64,000 bases of DNA from Anaerolineae bacterium (lineage in GTDB: Bacteria > Chloroflexota > Anaerolineae > Anaerolineales > Anaerolineaceae): the NCBI GenBank assembly GCA_013178295.1, contig JABLWW010000016.1, positions 48,021 to 112,020 of the forward strand. Direction: 5' to 3'. The position numbers and the translations under genes were made by a program. Positions within the stretch are counted from its first letter, which is position 1; every line of letters starts with the position of its first letter. Of the stretch, positions 50,166-60,079 are shown in pieces. Under the pieces are notes generated by a model. That model made no database searches. It saw only the letters and a list, made by a program, of their open reading frames with translations, and was not told the origin of the DNA.

Positions 50166-51190
50166 CCGATATGCCTGTATAAGAGCTCACCGGCCAAACG
50201 ACAGACCCAGAGTGGGGAGCGGCGGATAACGGCATTGATAATATCTATCATTTTTCCTTCCTCTTTAGGCATACTGCCAATATAGGAGTATATCAAAGGT
50301 TGCTCCATGTATCCCCATTTTGCCTTGTACTGCCGCAGCCCCTCGTTGTCAATAGCGCTTCTTCCAGCGTCAAAGTTTTTGTAGCCGTGTGTGCATCCCC
50401 ACTTGATCACTTCCCAGTCCAGCAGATGATTGGGGTGAAGATCAGTGAGGTTAATGTTTCCAGACGCGCCGTATTTCATGGTAACCGTTTGCTGGAAGTG
50501 AAGAAAAACTTCTCCGGCGATACAAGCATCACCTGCATACGCCAGCAGGACTCCTCCCAGCCCTTTTTCCAGTACGTTACGTCCCAGATTTTCGAAGTAA
50601 TGCCAGGGTTGTACAGGAATGCCATGTCGTTTTCGGGTGATTGTCTGGAGACGGTAAAATTGCTGCAAGTGGTCTTTTGTGGTTCCCATCTCAACCCGCA
50701 CCCCGCGCTCGATGGTGGTGCGAATGCAGTAACGTATCTTGCGGCGGAACTGCCCCAGCATGTCCTCTTCTGTCGTTTTGCAAAATTGTGCGGTGTGGAG
50801 AACGTGCTGTTGAGTCGCCTGTATTTCTGGACGAGATGGGTATGCCCAGCGTAGCTCTACTTTTGGGATATTATTTTTTCTCCAAAGCGCAATCAGAGCA
50901 TTTGTGAGGGCATCGAGTGCGGTTTCACTTTCGAACAACGGGGCGCAATGGTCGCTAAACGGCAAGGAAACCCAGCGCCTGCCCGTTATCCTGCTGTTCA
51001 CTTCCGCTAATGGGACGCCTGCAACAATCTGACGACTCTCATCTTCCACAGCAACTATAAAAGTGCGGTACTGGTAGCTGTCTTCGAGGTTGAGCAACCA
51101 AAAAGGATGGTGAAAAATGTTTGCTGCAGGTTGCTTGCTGATGAATTCCATCCAGCGTGCGTTGCCTGGTGCTAAAGTTTGGGCATTCAT
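50162..51190 (-). CDS. FemAB-like / GNAT-fold acyltransferase
   Basis: 342 residues with two fused GNAT-like halves. NIFHHPFWLLNLEDSYQYRT and LGQFRRKIRYCIRTTIERGV are typical of the FemAB/BioF2-like proteins in exopolysaccharide loci (PEP-CTERM-associated FemAB). It differs from the three FemAB genes at 57.9-61.1 kb, being closer to the acetyltransferase branch, and may acylate sugars or lipids. Its stop overlaps the deacetylase start (ATGA), suggesting joint action: one removes and one adds an acyl group. Confidence 0.75.
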   Translation of the reverse strand: MNAQTLAPGNARWMEFISKQPAANIFHHPFWLLNLEDSYQYRTFIVAVEDESRQIVAGVPLAEVNSRITGRRWVSLPFSDHCAPLFESETALDALTNALIALWRKNNIPKVELRWAYPSRPEIQATQQHVLHTAQFCKTTEEDMLGQFRRKIRYCIRTTIERGVRVEMGTTKDHLQQFYRLQTITRKRHGIPVQPWHYFENLGRNVLEKGLGGVLLAYAGDACIAGEVFLHFQQTVTMKYGASGNINLTDLHPNHLLDWEVIKWGCTHGYKNFDAGRSAIDNEGLRQYKAKWGYMEQPLIYSYIGSMPKEEGKMIDIINAVIRRSPLWVCRLAGELLYRHIG

Positions 51191-51200
51191 AATAAGGATG

Positions 51201-52403
51201 TCACCTGAAAGCGAGTAACTTTCCTAGGAGTTGATAATATTCTTCTTTGCCTTTTTCCCAACCGAAGTTTTGTACGTACTCTCTATCTGCCTGGTTGACC
51301 ATTTTTTTAGCAAGCTGTGGGTCGCGGTACAGGCGAAGAACGCGCTCAGCGAATTGTTCTATTGTGCCAGATTCAAAATAGAGTATCGCCAGGTCTGAAA
51401 AGAAATCTTCCAAAACACTCAAACGGGTTGCCACAATGGGCAACCCCATAAGAGCGTATTCAAACACTTTTTCTGGAACTGCGATATCCATGTAGGGTTC
51501 TCGCAACGCGGGGTAAATGCCCACATCTGCCAGCGCCAGCAAAGACGGGATTTGTTTTACTGGCACAGGTGGTCTAAATTCAACATAATTCTCCACGCCT
51601 AACGCTTTTGCCAGTTGGATAAGTTCGTCCGTGTAATCTGTATGTGGGCCAATAATTTGTAAGCGAATATTTGCAGCTTCTGCAATCATGAGCGGCAAGG
51701 CGCGAATGGGGATATCAAGACCGTAACGTGGGGCTTGGGTGCCCGGGTAGATCAATGTGAAACTGACGTGTGTTTGTTGAATAGTCTTTGCAAAGGCATG
51801 ACGGTTGAATATCTCGCGGTCGGGGGTATTGTAAATAACAGTGAGCCGTTCCTGCTTCAGACCACGCTGGATGAGGCGCTGTTTGAACCCTCGGCAAGCT
51901 GTGATGACAGTGTGTGCAAAAGCAGTCGAGAGCCTTTCCTGGAGTTTTAGTAGCCTGACCATCCAGTGATTTGATCCGCACCGAAACTTTGACATATAAA
52001 AATCTGGCATGATGTCATGGATATCCAAAATGATCCGCGTTCCTAGCAAGCGTGGAATGAAAGCGGCAAACACTAGGAAGTCTGGCATATTATGAACATG
52101 AATGACATGATAACGATGCCGGATATGCAGCCAGGTGGTGTAGGCAAAGTACAGAAAAAAAGCAATGGTATACTCGATCAGATAATTTCCCTGTGATGCG
52201 CCTTTTCTGCTAAAAGGAATAGAGTAAATGTGGATGTTGTCTGTAATGGGGGGATGAGATTTAAGGCTGGGGTCTAGAACACAGATGATATCTACTTGAG
52301 CGCCGTCACTTGCCAGAGTCTCGGCGTAGCGGCGCACCCGGGCGTCCATGTAATAGTCCTGATGAACAAGCATACACACGCGAAGACAATTAATCTTTAG
52401 CAT
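51201..52403 (-). CDS. Glycosyltransferase family 4
   Basis: 400 residues from ATG 52403 (MLKINCLRVCMLVHQDYYMD); the frame is open 51 bases further but would lie deep in the upstream gene. GT-B fold: N-terminal VCMLVHQDYYMDARVRRYAE, middle IILDIHDIMPDFY, and the donor-binding C-terminal region VGIYPALREPYMDIAVPEKV with FEYALMGLPIVATR. It transfers a sugar to the lipid-linked repeat unit. It overlaps the preceding glycosyltransferase by 14 bases. Confidence 0.88.
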   Translation of the reverse strand: MLKINCLRVCMLVHQDYYMDARVRRYAETLASDGAQVDIICVLDPSLKSHPPITDNIHIYSIPFSRKGASQGNYLIEYTIAFFLYFAYTTWLHIRHRYHVIHVHNMPDFLVFAAFIPRLLGTRIILDIHDIMPDFYMSKFRCGSNHWMVRLLKLQERLSTAFAHTVITACRGFKQRLIQRGLKQERLTVIYNTPDREIFNRHAFAKTIQQTHVSFTLIYPGTQAPRYGLDIPIRALPLMIAEAANIRLQIIGPHTDYTDELIQLAKALGVENYVEFRPPVPVKQIPSLLALADVGIYPALREPYMDIAVPEKVFEYALMGLPIVATRLSVLEDFFSDLAILYFESGTIEQFAERVLRLYRDPQLAKKMVNQADREYVQNFGWEKGKEEYYQLLGKLLAFR

Positions 52404-53373
52404 TTTCTGTTTTTTGCTTTTTAAGGACAGATTGATACACCTTAAGAACTTCACGGCTTGTTTTGTCCGCGCTCAGAAGAGAAATTGTCTGATCGGCAAT
52501 GCGCTTATTACGTGCAAAGACCAGTTGTAATTTGTCGGCAATGTCTTGCGGTGTATCTTCACAAAGATAGCATCCCTCTATCTTTGGGAGATATTCTATC
52601 AAATCTCCAACTGGCACGGAAATAACTGGCAGCCCGCAAGCTAAAGCCTCACGCACGGCTACGGGGGAGCCCTCATAAGCAGAGGCGAGGACGAGGGCAT
52701 CACAGGCATTCATGTATTTAGCCAATATTTCGCGTGGTTGGTGGTATATGACCTCTATGCGAGTGGGAAATTGTCCTTTGAGAAGTTCTACTGCCTCTTG
52801 AACAAGAGAGAAGCGTTTTTCGCTTCTGGCCGGATCCCATGGGAAAAGGATACATTTTTCATTGAGCGGTAGTCCCAATTCTTTGCGTGCGGCTTCGAGG
52901 GGGTAAGGCTTGAAAATGTCGGTGTTAATCCCTGAAGGGATGACATGAACGTGCTCTTTTCTTTCAGGGAGAGCCTTTGCCATCTCCTGTGTGCGGACAA
53001 TCACCTCGCTAACCAGGCGAGCGACCCATTTGCCAATAATAGCGTCCCGCCCGCCTTGCTGGTAAAACCTTTCATTGCTGAGCAGGTCTGTACCCATCAG
53101 AGTTACGACGATGGGGTATTTGAACTGCAGGCGCGCCAGTATCCCGTTGAGACTGTAAAAGGCATGTATCAGATCAAAGCGGCTCTTTTGAAAGTTGAGA
53201 AGAAAAACTTTAAGCGCGGTTTTGAGGTAGGAGAGCTTTTTACCGGTCTGCACCCCCCAGCGCTCAAAGCAAACACCTTGCCGCTCCAAAGCTGCAATTT
53301 GATCAACAATGCCCGGATGGGCAAAATCGTTTCCCTTTTTGGTTATATGGGCTATAACAAGGACTCTCAACAT
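52390..53373 (-). CDS. Glycosyltransferase family 4
   Basis: 327 residues, GT-B fold. The N-terminal half contains FDLIHAFYSLNGILARLQFK and VVTLMGTDLLSNERFY; the C-terminal donor site is CDALVLASAYEGSPVAVREA with LACGLPVISVPVGDLIEYL, a typical EGSP motif. Shorter than most GT4 enzymes but both domains are there. Overlaps the neighbouring deacetylase stop region by seven bases, part of one tightly packed transcript. Confidence 0.88.
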   Translation of the reverse strand: MLRVLVIAHITKKGNDFAHPGIVDQIAALERQGVCFERWGVQTGKKLSYLKTALKVFLLNFQKSRFDLIHAFYSLNGILARLQFKYPIVVTLMGTDLLSNERFYQQGGRDAIIGKWVARLVSEVIVRTQEMAKALPERKEHVHVIPSGINTDIFKPYPLEAARKELGLPLNEKCILFPWDPARSEKRFSLVQEAVELLKGQFPTRIEVIYHQPREILAKYMNACDALVLASAYEGSPVAVREALACGLPVISVPVGDLIEYLPKIEGCYLCEDTPQDIADKLQLVFARNKRIADQTISLLSADKTSREVLKVYQSVLKKQKTENAKD

Positions 53374-54332
53374 GATAGATTTATCTTGTTGGCTAAATCC
53401 AACATGGTTATAGACTGCATACGCCCTCGCTCAATTTCTTGGGCGACAGCTTGAAACACATAACGCATCTTTTCGAGATCCTTTGGCGTTTGGACTTCCC
53501 ATGGATGCAGCCAAAAGTGGATGATTTTTTTTTGTTCAGCGGCTTTGTGTATTCCATTGACCATACGACGCAGACGCAGCAAATGTAGACCGGCATTATC
53601 CAACCAGCGCTCTAAACCCCAGTTGAAGCCCTTAAAGTGCATAGATGCGGGTATAGCAATCATGCCATGGATATCTTTTTTGATATTCTCAAGGGTGAAC
53701 AGCGGCGGCGTGCTGATTGCCAGCAAATGATCTATCGTTTTGATGTAAGCGCCAAAATATCGATTTCTGATCCAAATAGACATTGGTTCTTCGGTACGAT
53801 AACAGATAAAGCCGTATTCGCGCAAAACGTCTAGATGCCCGGCTTTGTCTCTAGGGAAGACAACGGATTTGGGGACGATTCCCTTTCGGCTGGCAACACG
53901 TAGCCACTCTTGTACTTCTATTTTGGCATCTTCTTTGCTCATGGTTTTCGGGTTAAAAATTTTATGTGTATAACCGTGGAAGCCAATGTCATGTCGTTGT
54001 CGGCGACAGATCTCCTCCACAGCGTCCGCTCCATACCACAAGGGATGGCTTGTGCCGTAAGCCTCCTCGAAGCTGCGATATTTCCCTTTCCATTCCATCA
54101 GAGGGCAAATTTTGCAGTACTCACAGCGTTCGTAGAATAAGTGACCGACAATTGCCCATGTGGCTTGAATGTTGTATTCATCCATCAGATCCAGGAGGCT
54201 ACGAATAGCCCAGCGTTCGCGTGATCCGTCTGGAGAAAAGGTAATTGCCCGTTCCTTGTCTTTATCAAACAGCCCGGTACCCAATTCGGTATCTAGAGAA
54301 AGCACAAAATAGCCCAAGGTTTGTTTATCCAT
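53367..54332 (-). CDS. Polysaccharide deacetylase-family protein
   Basis: 321 residues from ATG 54332 (MDKQTLGYFVLSLDTELGTG); an upstream ATG at 54347 would lengthen the overlap. NodB-type motifs are VLSLDTELG (the Asp pair), ATWAIVGHL, DIGFHGYTHKIF (metal histidines) and VFPRDKAGHLD, with the late HFWLHPWE catalytic histidine. It belongs to the subtype often seen in exopolysaccharide operons. A cysteine cluster ERCEYCKICPLMEW may bind metal. Overlaps the upstream glycosyltransferase by eight bases. Confidence 0.85.
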   Translation of the reverse strand: MDKQTLGYFVLSLDTELGTGLFDKDKERAITFSPDGSRERWAIRSLLDLMDEYNIQATWAIVGHLFYERCEYCKICPLMEWKGKYRSFEEAYGTSHPLWYGADAVEEICRRQRHDIGFHGYTHKIFNPKTMSKEDAKIEVQEWLRVASRKGIVPKSVVFPRDKAGHLDVLREYGFICYRTEEPMSIWIRNRYFGAYIKTIDHLLAISTPPLFTLENIKKDIHGMIAIPASMHFKGFNWGLERWLDNAGLHLLRLRRMVNGIHKAAEQKKIIHFWLHPWEVQTPKDLEKMRYVFQAVAQEIERGRMQSITMLDLANKINLSC

Positions 54333-55524
54333 ACTGACGAATTCCATATTCAAGAGCCTGGCTGAGGGCACGGGCGGATTCTGCCCACGTCCATTGATAA
54401 GCAGCTTCAGAAGCGCGTTTTCCCATTATGGCAAGCTGTTCTCTGTTTTCCCATACTAGGTGCAAAGTTTCAAGGAAACTGTCTATACTGGATTCTTTTG
54501 CCCAGAATACATAATCGGCGTTTTCGATGACACTGGTGTGGCATTCAATGCGGGTTGCCAGAATCGCCAAACCGGAAGCCATATACTCAAATAGCTTAAT
54601 TGGACTGCTTACCCTAAACTTGATTTCATCAGGAAAGGGTAGTACGCCAACATGCGCTTTTGCCAGCCAATCGGGTATTTCCTGGTGTGGTACATGTGCG
54701 ATGACCTGGATAATACCCTCAGATTCCTTCTGCAGAAGCAGGAGGTCGTTCATTTCTGTTCCTTCGCCGATGAAGGTCATGGTAAAGTTCATGTTTTGGC
54801 GGCAGGCGGCTAACACAGCGCGCCCGAAAACCGTCAAATTGCGCCCGTCGCTCATTGATCCGATATACATTAGGCGCACTTGCTGACGGGCAATACCCCA
54901 ATTCCGTTTTGAGGATGCCTCCGCAAATTTCTCTAATTGAACACCAGATGTCCATACCCCCCAAAGCTTCTGAGGGGGGATTTTCAACACCCGCGCCATG
55001 GGCTGTGTAATTACCACGCGCCCATCTACTGCGCCGTGATTTGCCAGCCAATTGATAGCATAGAAATATCGTCTTCGCAGACGGTCTTTCCAACTGGAAA
55101 TCTCTTTTGGCTGCATTGGCAGGGAACGGATGTCCAAAACAAAGAGAGGAGTTTGTTTCCCAATCAGGTTCCGTAGCAAAAGGACTGGAAAGAAAACAGG
55201 TACTGACATCTCATGAAACAAAATGATTTGCGGCTTTTCAGGCAATCGAAACAGGTATGACAGTATACGAAGGTGATAGATGATCTGCCTGATAAGATAA
55301 ACTTTGGGCATAGGAATACCCAAATACTCGATGTCAAATTTTTTGTGAATTCCTGCTGAATCAGGCGCGATGAGAGTTACTTGCCAGCCAAGCTGTCTAA
55401 GCTCATGTGTCGTATACAGCCAGGTGCCAACCCCCAGTGTTTCAAGTGGATCTGTGTTGATCCAAAGCAGGTGCTTTTGGGATTGTTTTATTGAGTTTGA
55501 AAGCTTATAGGAAGAATCAGTCAT
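54325..55524 (-). CDS. Glycosyltransferase family 4
   Basis: 399 residues, GT-B. The first domain has HLLWINTDPLETLGVGTWLY near the start and IILFHEMSVPVFFPVLLL; the second has RLMYIGSMSDGRNLTVFGRA and the donor site AHVGVLPFPDEIKFRVSSPI with KLFEYMASGLAILATR. Specificity unknown. It overlaps the GT2 gene end by four bases and is followed by a deacetylase with an eight-base overlap. Confidence 0.88.
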   Translation of the reverse strand: MTDSSYKLSNSIKQSQKHLLWINTDPLETLGVGTWLYTTHELRQLGWQVTLIAPDSAGIHKKFDIEYLGIPMPKVYLIRQIIYHLRILSYLFRLPEKPQIILFHEMSVPVFFPVLLLRNLIGKQTPLFVLDIRSLPMQPKEISSWKDRLRRRYFYAINWLANHGAVDGRVVITQPMARVLKIPPQKLWGVWTSGVQLEKFAEASSKRNWGIARQQVRLMYIGSMSDGRNLTVFGRAVLAACRQNMNFTMTFIGEGTEMNDLLLLQKESEGIIQVIAHVPHQEIPDWLAKAHVGVLPFPDEIKFRVSSPIKLFEYMASGLAILATRIECHTSVIENADYVFWAKESSIDSFLETLHLVWENREQLAIMGKRASEAAYQWTWAESARALSQALEYGIRQYG

Positions 55525-56402
55525 GGAGAAGACGAACTGTCTGTAGATGAACGGTTTCTAAAGGGGTACTGCAAAGCATAGCCAATAGTGAAAAGCGGAG
55601 AGCAGGAAACCCCACTGAGAATAAACCTTAACGTTGCGGTAAAGTCTCTGATTGCCAATGCTTTGCGTGCAAGATGAAGATAAGCGCGGGCTTTGGTCTC
55701 TTTGCTCATCCAGGGCATTTTGGGAAAGTAACGCTGATTGATCTCGGCATGTGCCCGATAGATTTGGCGGGCTTTGGTGCTGGTGAGCGCACCAGGGTGA
55801 TCCCTGTATTGATATAGGTTCTTGTGCAGGGGGGCAAATTGAAAGCCGTTGACCATGGCGCGCAGCTCAAACTCCAAGTCTTCTGCCAGAAAGGCGTTTT
55901 CATCGTAATACCCAATTTTCTCGTGGATGATTCGGCGATACAAAAAACATCCACCAATTACATCTACAAACCCCAGATCTTTCCAATCACCAGCCAATAC
56001 AGTTTCTATCAACATACCATTTTCATCAATTAAATCAAAGTCGGTATATACAAAGGCAATTTCGGGATGGGCGTCCAAATAATCTGCCATCTCCTGGAGA
56101 GCCGTTGGCTGATACAGATTATCGTCGGATGTCCATGTCATATACTCGCCCTGAGCAGCTATAAAACCAGTGTTTAGAGCGCCTGGCAGGCGACGGTTTT
56201 TATCATGACGAAACGAGCGGATACGTTGATCGAGTGAACAGTATTCGGCAATGATTTCAGGAGTGGAATCTGTTGAGCAATCGTCCACAACCAGCAATTC
56301 CCACTTCTGGTGAGTTTGCCTTAATACGCTTTGAATGGATTGGCGCAGATAGCGCGCGCCGTTGTAAACTGGCAAAACAATGGAAATTAGCGCGGTGGAC
56401 AT
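55521..56402 (-). CDS. Glycosyltransferase family 2
   Basis: 293 residues, GT-A fold. SIVLPVYNGARYLRQSIQSV is the nucleotide-binding start, VVDDCSTDSTPEI and NTGFIAAQGEYMTWTSDDN (with the DxD-like site SDDN) are canonical, and the acceptor part includes GGCFLYRRIIHEKIGYYDE with FLAEDLEFELRAM (the ED catalytic-base motif). Cytosolic, one or no membrane helix. It lies 15 bases after the flippase stop on the minus strand. Confidence 0.92.
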   Translation of the reverse strand: MSTALISIVLPVYNGARYLRQSIQSVLRQTHQKWELLVVDDCSTDSTPEIIAEYCSLDQRIRSFRHDKNRRLPGALNTGFIAAQGEYMTWTSDDNLYQPTALQEMADYLDAHPEIAFVYTDFDLIDENGMLIETVLAGDWKDLGFVDVIGGCFLYRRIIHEKIGYYDENAFLAEDLEFELRAMVNGFQFAPLHKNLYQYRDHPGALTSTKARQIYRAHAEINQRYFPKMPWMSKETKARAYLHLARKALAIRDFTATLRFILSGVSCSPLFTIGYALQYPFRNRSSTDSSSSP

Positions 56403-56417
56403 AGCTGGTGAATTATA

Positions 56418-57899
56418 TCAGGAATGGGTTTTATTCTTTGTTAACCCTATTTTAAGGCGGGAGATAATTTTAAATGCCTCTTGATAAGCCATTTGAACAT
56501 CCTCCGTGCGCAACGCTCCAAGCAATAAACTTGCTGCCATATAGACAGTAAACACAATGGGCGTGATGATCAGTTTTTGCTCGAAGAGGAAAAGAGCAAG
56601 ATAGCCAAGCGTTAGCAAGAGCAAAGGCTTTAAGTATACGGTTGCGCTTATCTGGAGTGCACGCCGCCGCAGGAAAAATACATTAATTGGATTGACAACT
56701 GCCAGACCAATGAGAGCTGAAAGGGCCGCCCCAACGACGTTGAATCTGGGTATGAATAGAAAGTAGCAGGCAAGCACAACGACAAAACGGACAAGGTTAA
56801 TATAAAGAGGCTTATCCGAATCGCCAATCGCTACCAGCGAATAGCCTAAGTTGGCGTCCATTGCAATAAAAATCAATACGACCATTAGAACGCCAAAGGC
56901 CGGAACGCTGGAAAGATACTGCTCAGAGAAAGCCAGACGGAAGAACCATTCGCCGAGGCCAAAAGCCAGGAGGGTGGCAGCCCCGCCCAAAAAGCAAGTC
57001 AGGCGGTTAGCGTGATTAACCATGCTGGCTACTTTGTCTCTTGCGCCACTGGCATAGAGGTTGACGATGAAGGGAAAATACACATCCTTGAAAGCATTGT
57101 ACAGCATTTCCAGACTTTCGGGAATGCGGCGGGCAAACTCATAAATAGCAATCTCCGCTGGGCCAAGCAAGTAACCGATGATGATAGTATCTGCCCGGCT
57201 GTACCCATACCCTAGCAAATTATTACCATAAAGCGGCAGACCAAACTTAATCATTTTGCGGAGTCTCTCCCAGTTTAACTCTAAACGGAGAGGTATTTTT
57301 GTGGCGAAGATGGTCAGAATCAGACACAGGAATTTTGGCGCAAGTCTTGCCCAAACCAAGCCATAAGCACCCAGCCCAAATGGGATGACCAGCACAGCTG
57401 TAAGGATGAAGCTGGTCAACCCGTAAATAAAGCTGATCCATGCTAAGACCTTAAAATTTAATAAACCCTCTAATGTGTACGAGTAGAAGGACAATAATCC
57501 CTCTATGAGTAGCATGAAGGGCAGAAAGACCAACAGCTCTTTGGGGATGTTTCCTCCCAGTAGCTTGTAGACGCTGTCTTGCAAGACAAAAATCAGTGCG
57601 CTGATCAACAGAATGCACAAAGCTCTGAAGTATAAGCCCGTGTTGACAACCACACGGCGTTCGGTTGGGTCTTCTGTGCCCGCAATGAATCTGGTTACTG
57701 CAGTATCAATGCCAAATTCGCTAAAGTATAACCCTAAGCCAATTAGCACTTGCAACAGTACAAATCCGCCATATTCTTCCGCTGGTATCCAGCGCGCGTA
57801 AATGAATAGGCAGAGAATCCCAAAAGCCACTGTAAAGGCTCTGCCCAGTCCAGAGGAAATCACGTTGCTGAGGAAGCGGGTAAGCACAGAAGTTGGCAA
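56418..57899 (-). CDS. Wzx-type polysaccharide flippase (MVF superfamily)
   Basis: 493-residue membrane protein with about 12-14 helices. RAFTVAFGILCLFIYARWIP and EEYGGFVLLQVLIGLGLYFS in the first helices, and FGIDTAVTRFIAG, are typical of the oligosaccharide flippase family. Its role would be to flip the undecaprenyl-linked repeat unit outward for the ligase/polymerase encoded at 43557. It begins six bases after the FemAB gene stop. Assignment by family pattern. Confidence 0.9.
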   Translation of the reverse strand: MPTSVLTRFLSNVISSGLGRAFTVAFGILCLFIYARWIPAEEYGGFVLLQVLIGLGLYFSEFGIDTAVTRFIAGTEDPTERRVVVNTGLYFRALCILLISALIFVLQDSVYKLLGGNIPKELLVFLPFMLLIEGLLSFYSYTLEGLLNFKVLAWISFIYGLTSFILTAVLVIPFGLGAYGLVWARLAPKFLCLILTIFATKIPLRLELNWERLRKMIKFGLPLYGNNLLGYGYSRADTIIIGYLLGPAEIAIYEFARRIPESLEMLYNAFKDVYFPFIVNLYASGARDKVASMVNHANRLTCFLGGAATLLAFGLGEWFFRLAFSEQYLSSVPAFGVLMVVLIFIAMDANLGYSLVAIGDSDKPLYINLVRFVVVLACYFLFIPRFNVVGAALSALIGLAVVNPINVFFLRRRALQISATVYLKPLLLLTLGYLALFLFEQKLIITPIVFTVYMAASLLLGALRTEDVQMAYQEAFKIISRLKIGLTKNKTHS

Positions 57900-57905
57900 G
57901 AGCCC

Positions 57906-58931
57906 TCACAGTTTATCGTATTTGTAGCGACCAGAGGCTTTGATACACAACTTATATAACCAGTACAGAGGGGGGGTATATACACGGTCATACGCGCCGA
58001 CAGTGCGGACTACCTTTCCACCGAAGCCGCGCTTGAATCGGTAGAGTCCCCAGCTCTGTTCTGTTTGATTGCAGTGCGATTCGAGATAGTCCTCATCATA
58101 ATCGGGGACACTGCCTATATCATACGTGGTGCAGCCATGGCGTGCTGCCCAGCGCATTGCTTCAAAGTGCAACAGATGAGCAGGTCTTCGCTCGCGCTCT
58201 TCTGCTGTACAGCCTGTGTAAACTCCCCAGCAGCGGCTGCCGCCACTTATGGTCATTAGTCCTGCCAAAGGTTTGTTTTCATATTCAGCCAGCAATATGA
58301 CACAGCGAAAAGAGTTTAAAGGGTTCTCAGCGCATAATCGATAGCCATGATAAATTTTCTCAAAATAGCTTATCCCACGAAGTTGAAACCCGCGGCGAAA
58401 TGCTGTTGATTGAACCATTTGCCAAAAAGTGATGAGGTCGTCGGATTCGCGGACTTTAACCCCTCTCTGCAGGGCGTGTTTGGTATTCTGTCGCCCTGTT
58501 CTCCTCATGCGGGCAAGCCATTCCTCCTCACTGCCGGTTAAGTCAACTACAATGTTTCGACGCGGCTGTATATATTCAACGACATGCTGAAAGCCTTGCA
58601 GTTCATCCAGGATGTCTTGTTGGAGAGGCTCATACGCGTCTGGTTCTACCTTGAGGAAGATAACACCCCTGATGCGGCAAAAGTGGTCAATCTCTTGCCA
58701 AAGAGGTAGCCAGCCTTTGCCTATTGGTCCATTTGGGATGTAGGCGATTTTGATCCCCATTGGTAATCTTGGAAACAAGATTTGAGCGCCTGCAGATTGG
58801 GTTGCGATGTATACGGGATCAGCGTACCCGGCAACCGATTTGGCTTCTCCCCAGCAGGGGGATTGTTGATAGTGCGCTTCCGGGTGTTGTAACAGAAATT
58901 CAGACCATTGAGAGGTTGTTAAGATTCCCAT
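57906..58931 (-). CDS. FemAB-family aminoacyltransferase, copy 3
   Basis: 341 residues, two GNAT-like halves. Enzymes of this family use aminoacyl-tRNA to add amino acids to the stem peptide of lipid II. QSPCWGEAKSVAGYADPVYI and MGIKIAYIPNGPIGKGWLPL are the N-terminal features; RMRRTGRQNTKHALQRGVKV is the middle; SRCWGVYTGCTAEERERRPA and YDIGSVPDYDEDYLESH with GLYRFKRGFGGKVVRTVGAY end it. A close paralogue of the gene at 60080 (shared FKRGFGGK...VRxVGAxDRVY). Three such genes in a row between flippase and priming transferase are unusual. Confidence 0.85.
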   Translation of the reverse strand: MGILTTSQWSEFLLQHPEAHYQQSPCWGEAKSVAGYADPVYIATQSAGAQILFPRLPMGIKIAYIPNGPIGKGWLPLWQEIDHFCRIRGVIFLKVEPDAYEPLQQDILDELQGFQHVVEYIQPRRNIVVDLTGSEEEWLARMRRTGRQNTKHALQRGVKVRESDDLITFWQMVQSTAFRRGFQLRGISYFEKIYHGYRLCAENPLNSFRCVILLAEYENKPLAGLMTISGGSRCWGVYTGCTAEERERRPAHLLHFEAMRWAARHGCTTYDIGSVPDYDEDYLESHCNQTEQSWGLYRFKRGFGGKVVRTVGAYDRVYTPPLYWLYKLCIKASGRYKYDKL

Positions 58932-58957
58932 CCCTGTACCCTTGTTATTTTTTACCC

Positions 58958-60052
58958 TTACCGACTGAGAATGTTGACCAATTGATCAAATAATTTAGAA
59001 TCAGCCACTTTGGGAACGATTACTTGTAAGATTTTCGCCAAAAAGTGGCAGTGAACGAAGCCATAAGTTTGCGGGAAAATTACCACCTCGCCGCCAAAAC
59101 CTGTTTTGAAGGAAGTAAACGTGTCTTTTGAATAATCAGGTAGCTCCTTGCCGCTTAGCAGTGCCTGCGCTGCGCCAATTTGGATACCGCCCATATCCAT
59201 ATAGCGATACCCGTTTTGCTTTGCCCATTCAATCAATCCCCAATACACGGCGTCATTGGGGTGGTAATTGCGATATTTGCCGCTCCACCCGCCACGCCAT
59301 GAAGTAACCGTATCGCCAAATGCGAAAGCAAACACGGTTGAAACCGCTTCCCCTTGGTATTCGGAAAAAGCAAATTGTACCCATTGATGGGGTGCAAACA
59401 ATTTCCACACTTGTTCAAAAAGGGTTTTATCTTCTTTTTCAAACTGTTGTCGCTCGGCGGTGGCGCTTAGGAGGTGATAAAATGTATCCAGATCTTCTTT
59501 GGATGAGCCAATCCGTACCTGTATGCCGTCGCGTTTGCTATGACGAATATTGCGTCTTGTACTGGGTCTTATCTTAGCCAGGATGACATCCAGTTCTTGC
59601 TGTAAGTCAATCAAAACGGTGCCGGGGGGTGTAATGTTCTGTACGCCATAAAAGAAACCCATCGAAGGTAACACTTTTTCTATGTACGTTCCGTTGTTTG
59701 GTGGCTGCAGGAAGAGCACGGTAATGCCGTGCTGCTTCGCGGCAAGAATGATTTGACGGATAAATGAGCGGATTTTTTCTTCTTGCTCTCTTCCATTCGC
59801 AAACAATGGGCCCTTTGATAGATACGCTATTTTTCCCAAAAAGGGGACAGGTAAGGGACGCATGAGTATCTGTGCGCCAGCGATGAGGTGTTCCCCATCA
59901 AATAGTTTGATGCGCAAAGGCTCCCAGCGTTTCAACATCTTTACTCGTGCCCAAAGACTGGTTTGCGAGTAGTGCCCTCCGGTTGTGGCAGCTACAAACT
60001 GATCCCACTCATGGTCCTCAAGTTGTTTGGAAATGACGGTTGAAAGTTCCAT
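58958..60052 (-). CDS. FemAB-family aminoacyltransferase, copy 2
   Basis: 364 residues; more diverged from its two neighbours than they are from each other. TTGGHYSQTSLWARVKMLKR at the N-terminus, IAYLSKGPLFANGREQEEK and IRPSTRRNIRHSKRDGIQVR in the middle, and YRYMDMGGIQIGAAQALLSG with FTSFKTGFGGEVVIFPQTYG at the end are FemAB hallmarks. The C-terminus ends without the ASGRY segment of the flanking copies. It is separated from them by 26 and 27 bases, so it is part of the same transcript. Confidence 0.85.
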   Translation of the reverse strand: MELSTVISKQLEDHEWDQFVAATTGGHYSQTSLWARVKMLKRWEPLRIKLFDGEHLIAGAQILMRPLPVPFLGKIAYLSKGPLFANGREQEEKIRSFIRQIILAAKQHGITVLFLQPPNNGTYIEKVLPSMGFFYGVQNITPPGTVLIDLQQELDVILAKIRPSTRRNIRHSKRDGIQVRIGSSKEDLDTFYHLLSATAERQQFEKEDKTLFEQVWKLFAPHQWVQFAFSEYQGEAVSTVFAFAFGDTVTSWRGGWSGKYRNYHPNDAVYWGLIEWAKQNGYRYMDMGGIQIGAAQALLSGKELPDYSKDTFTSFKTGFGGEVVIFPQTYGFVHCHFLAKILQVIVPKVADSKLFDQLVNILSR

Positions 60053-60079
60053 GATGTACTATTTCTTTTTGGGTTGGGT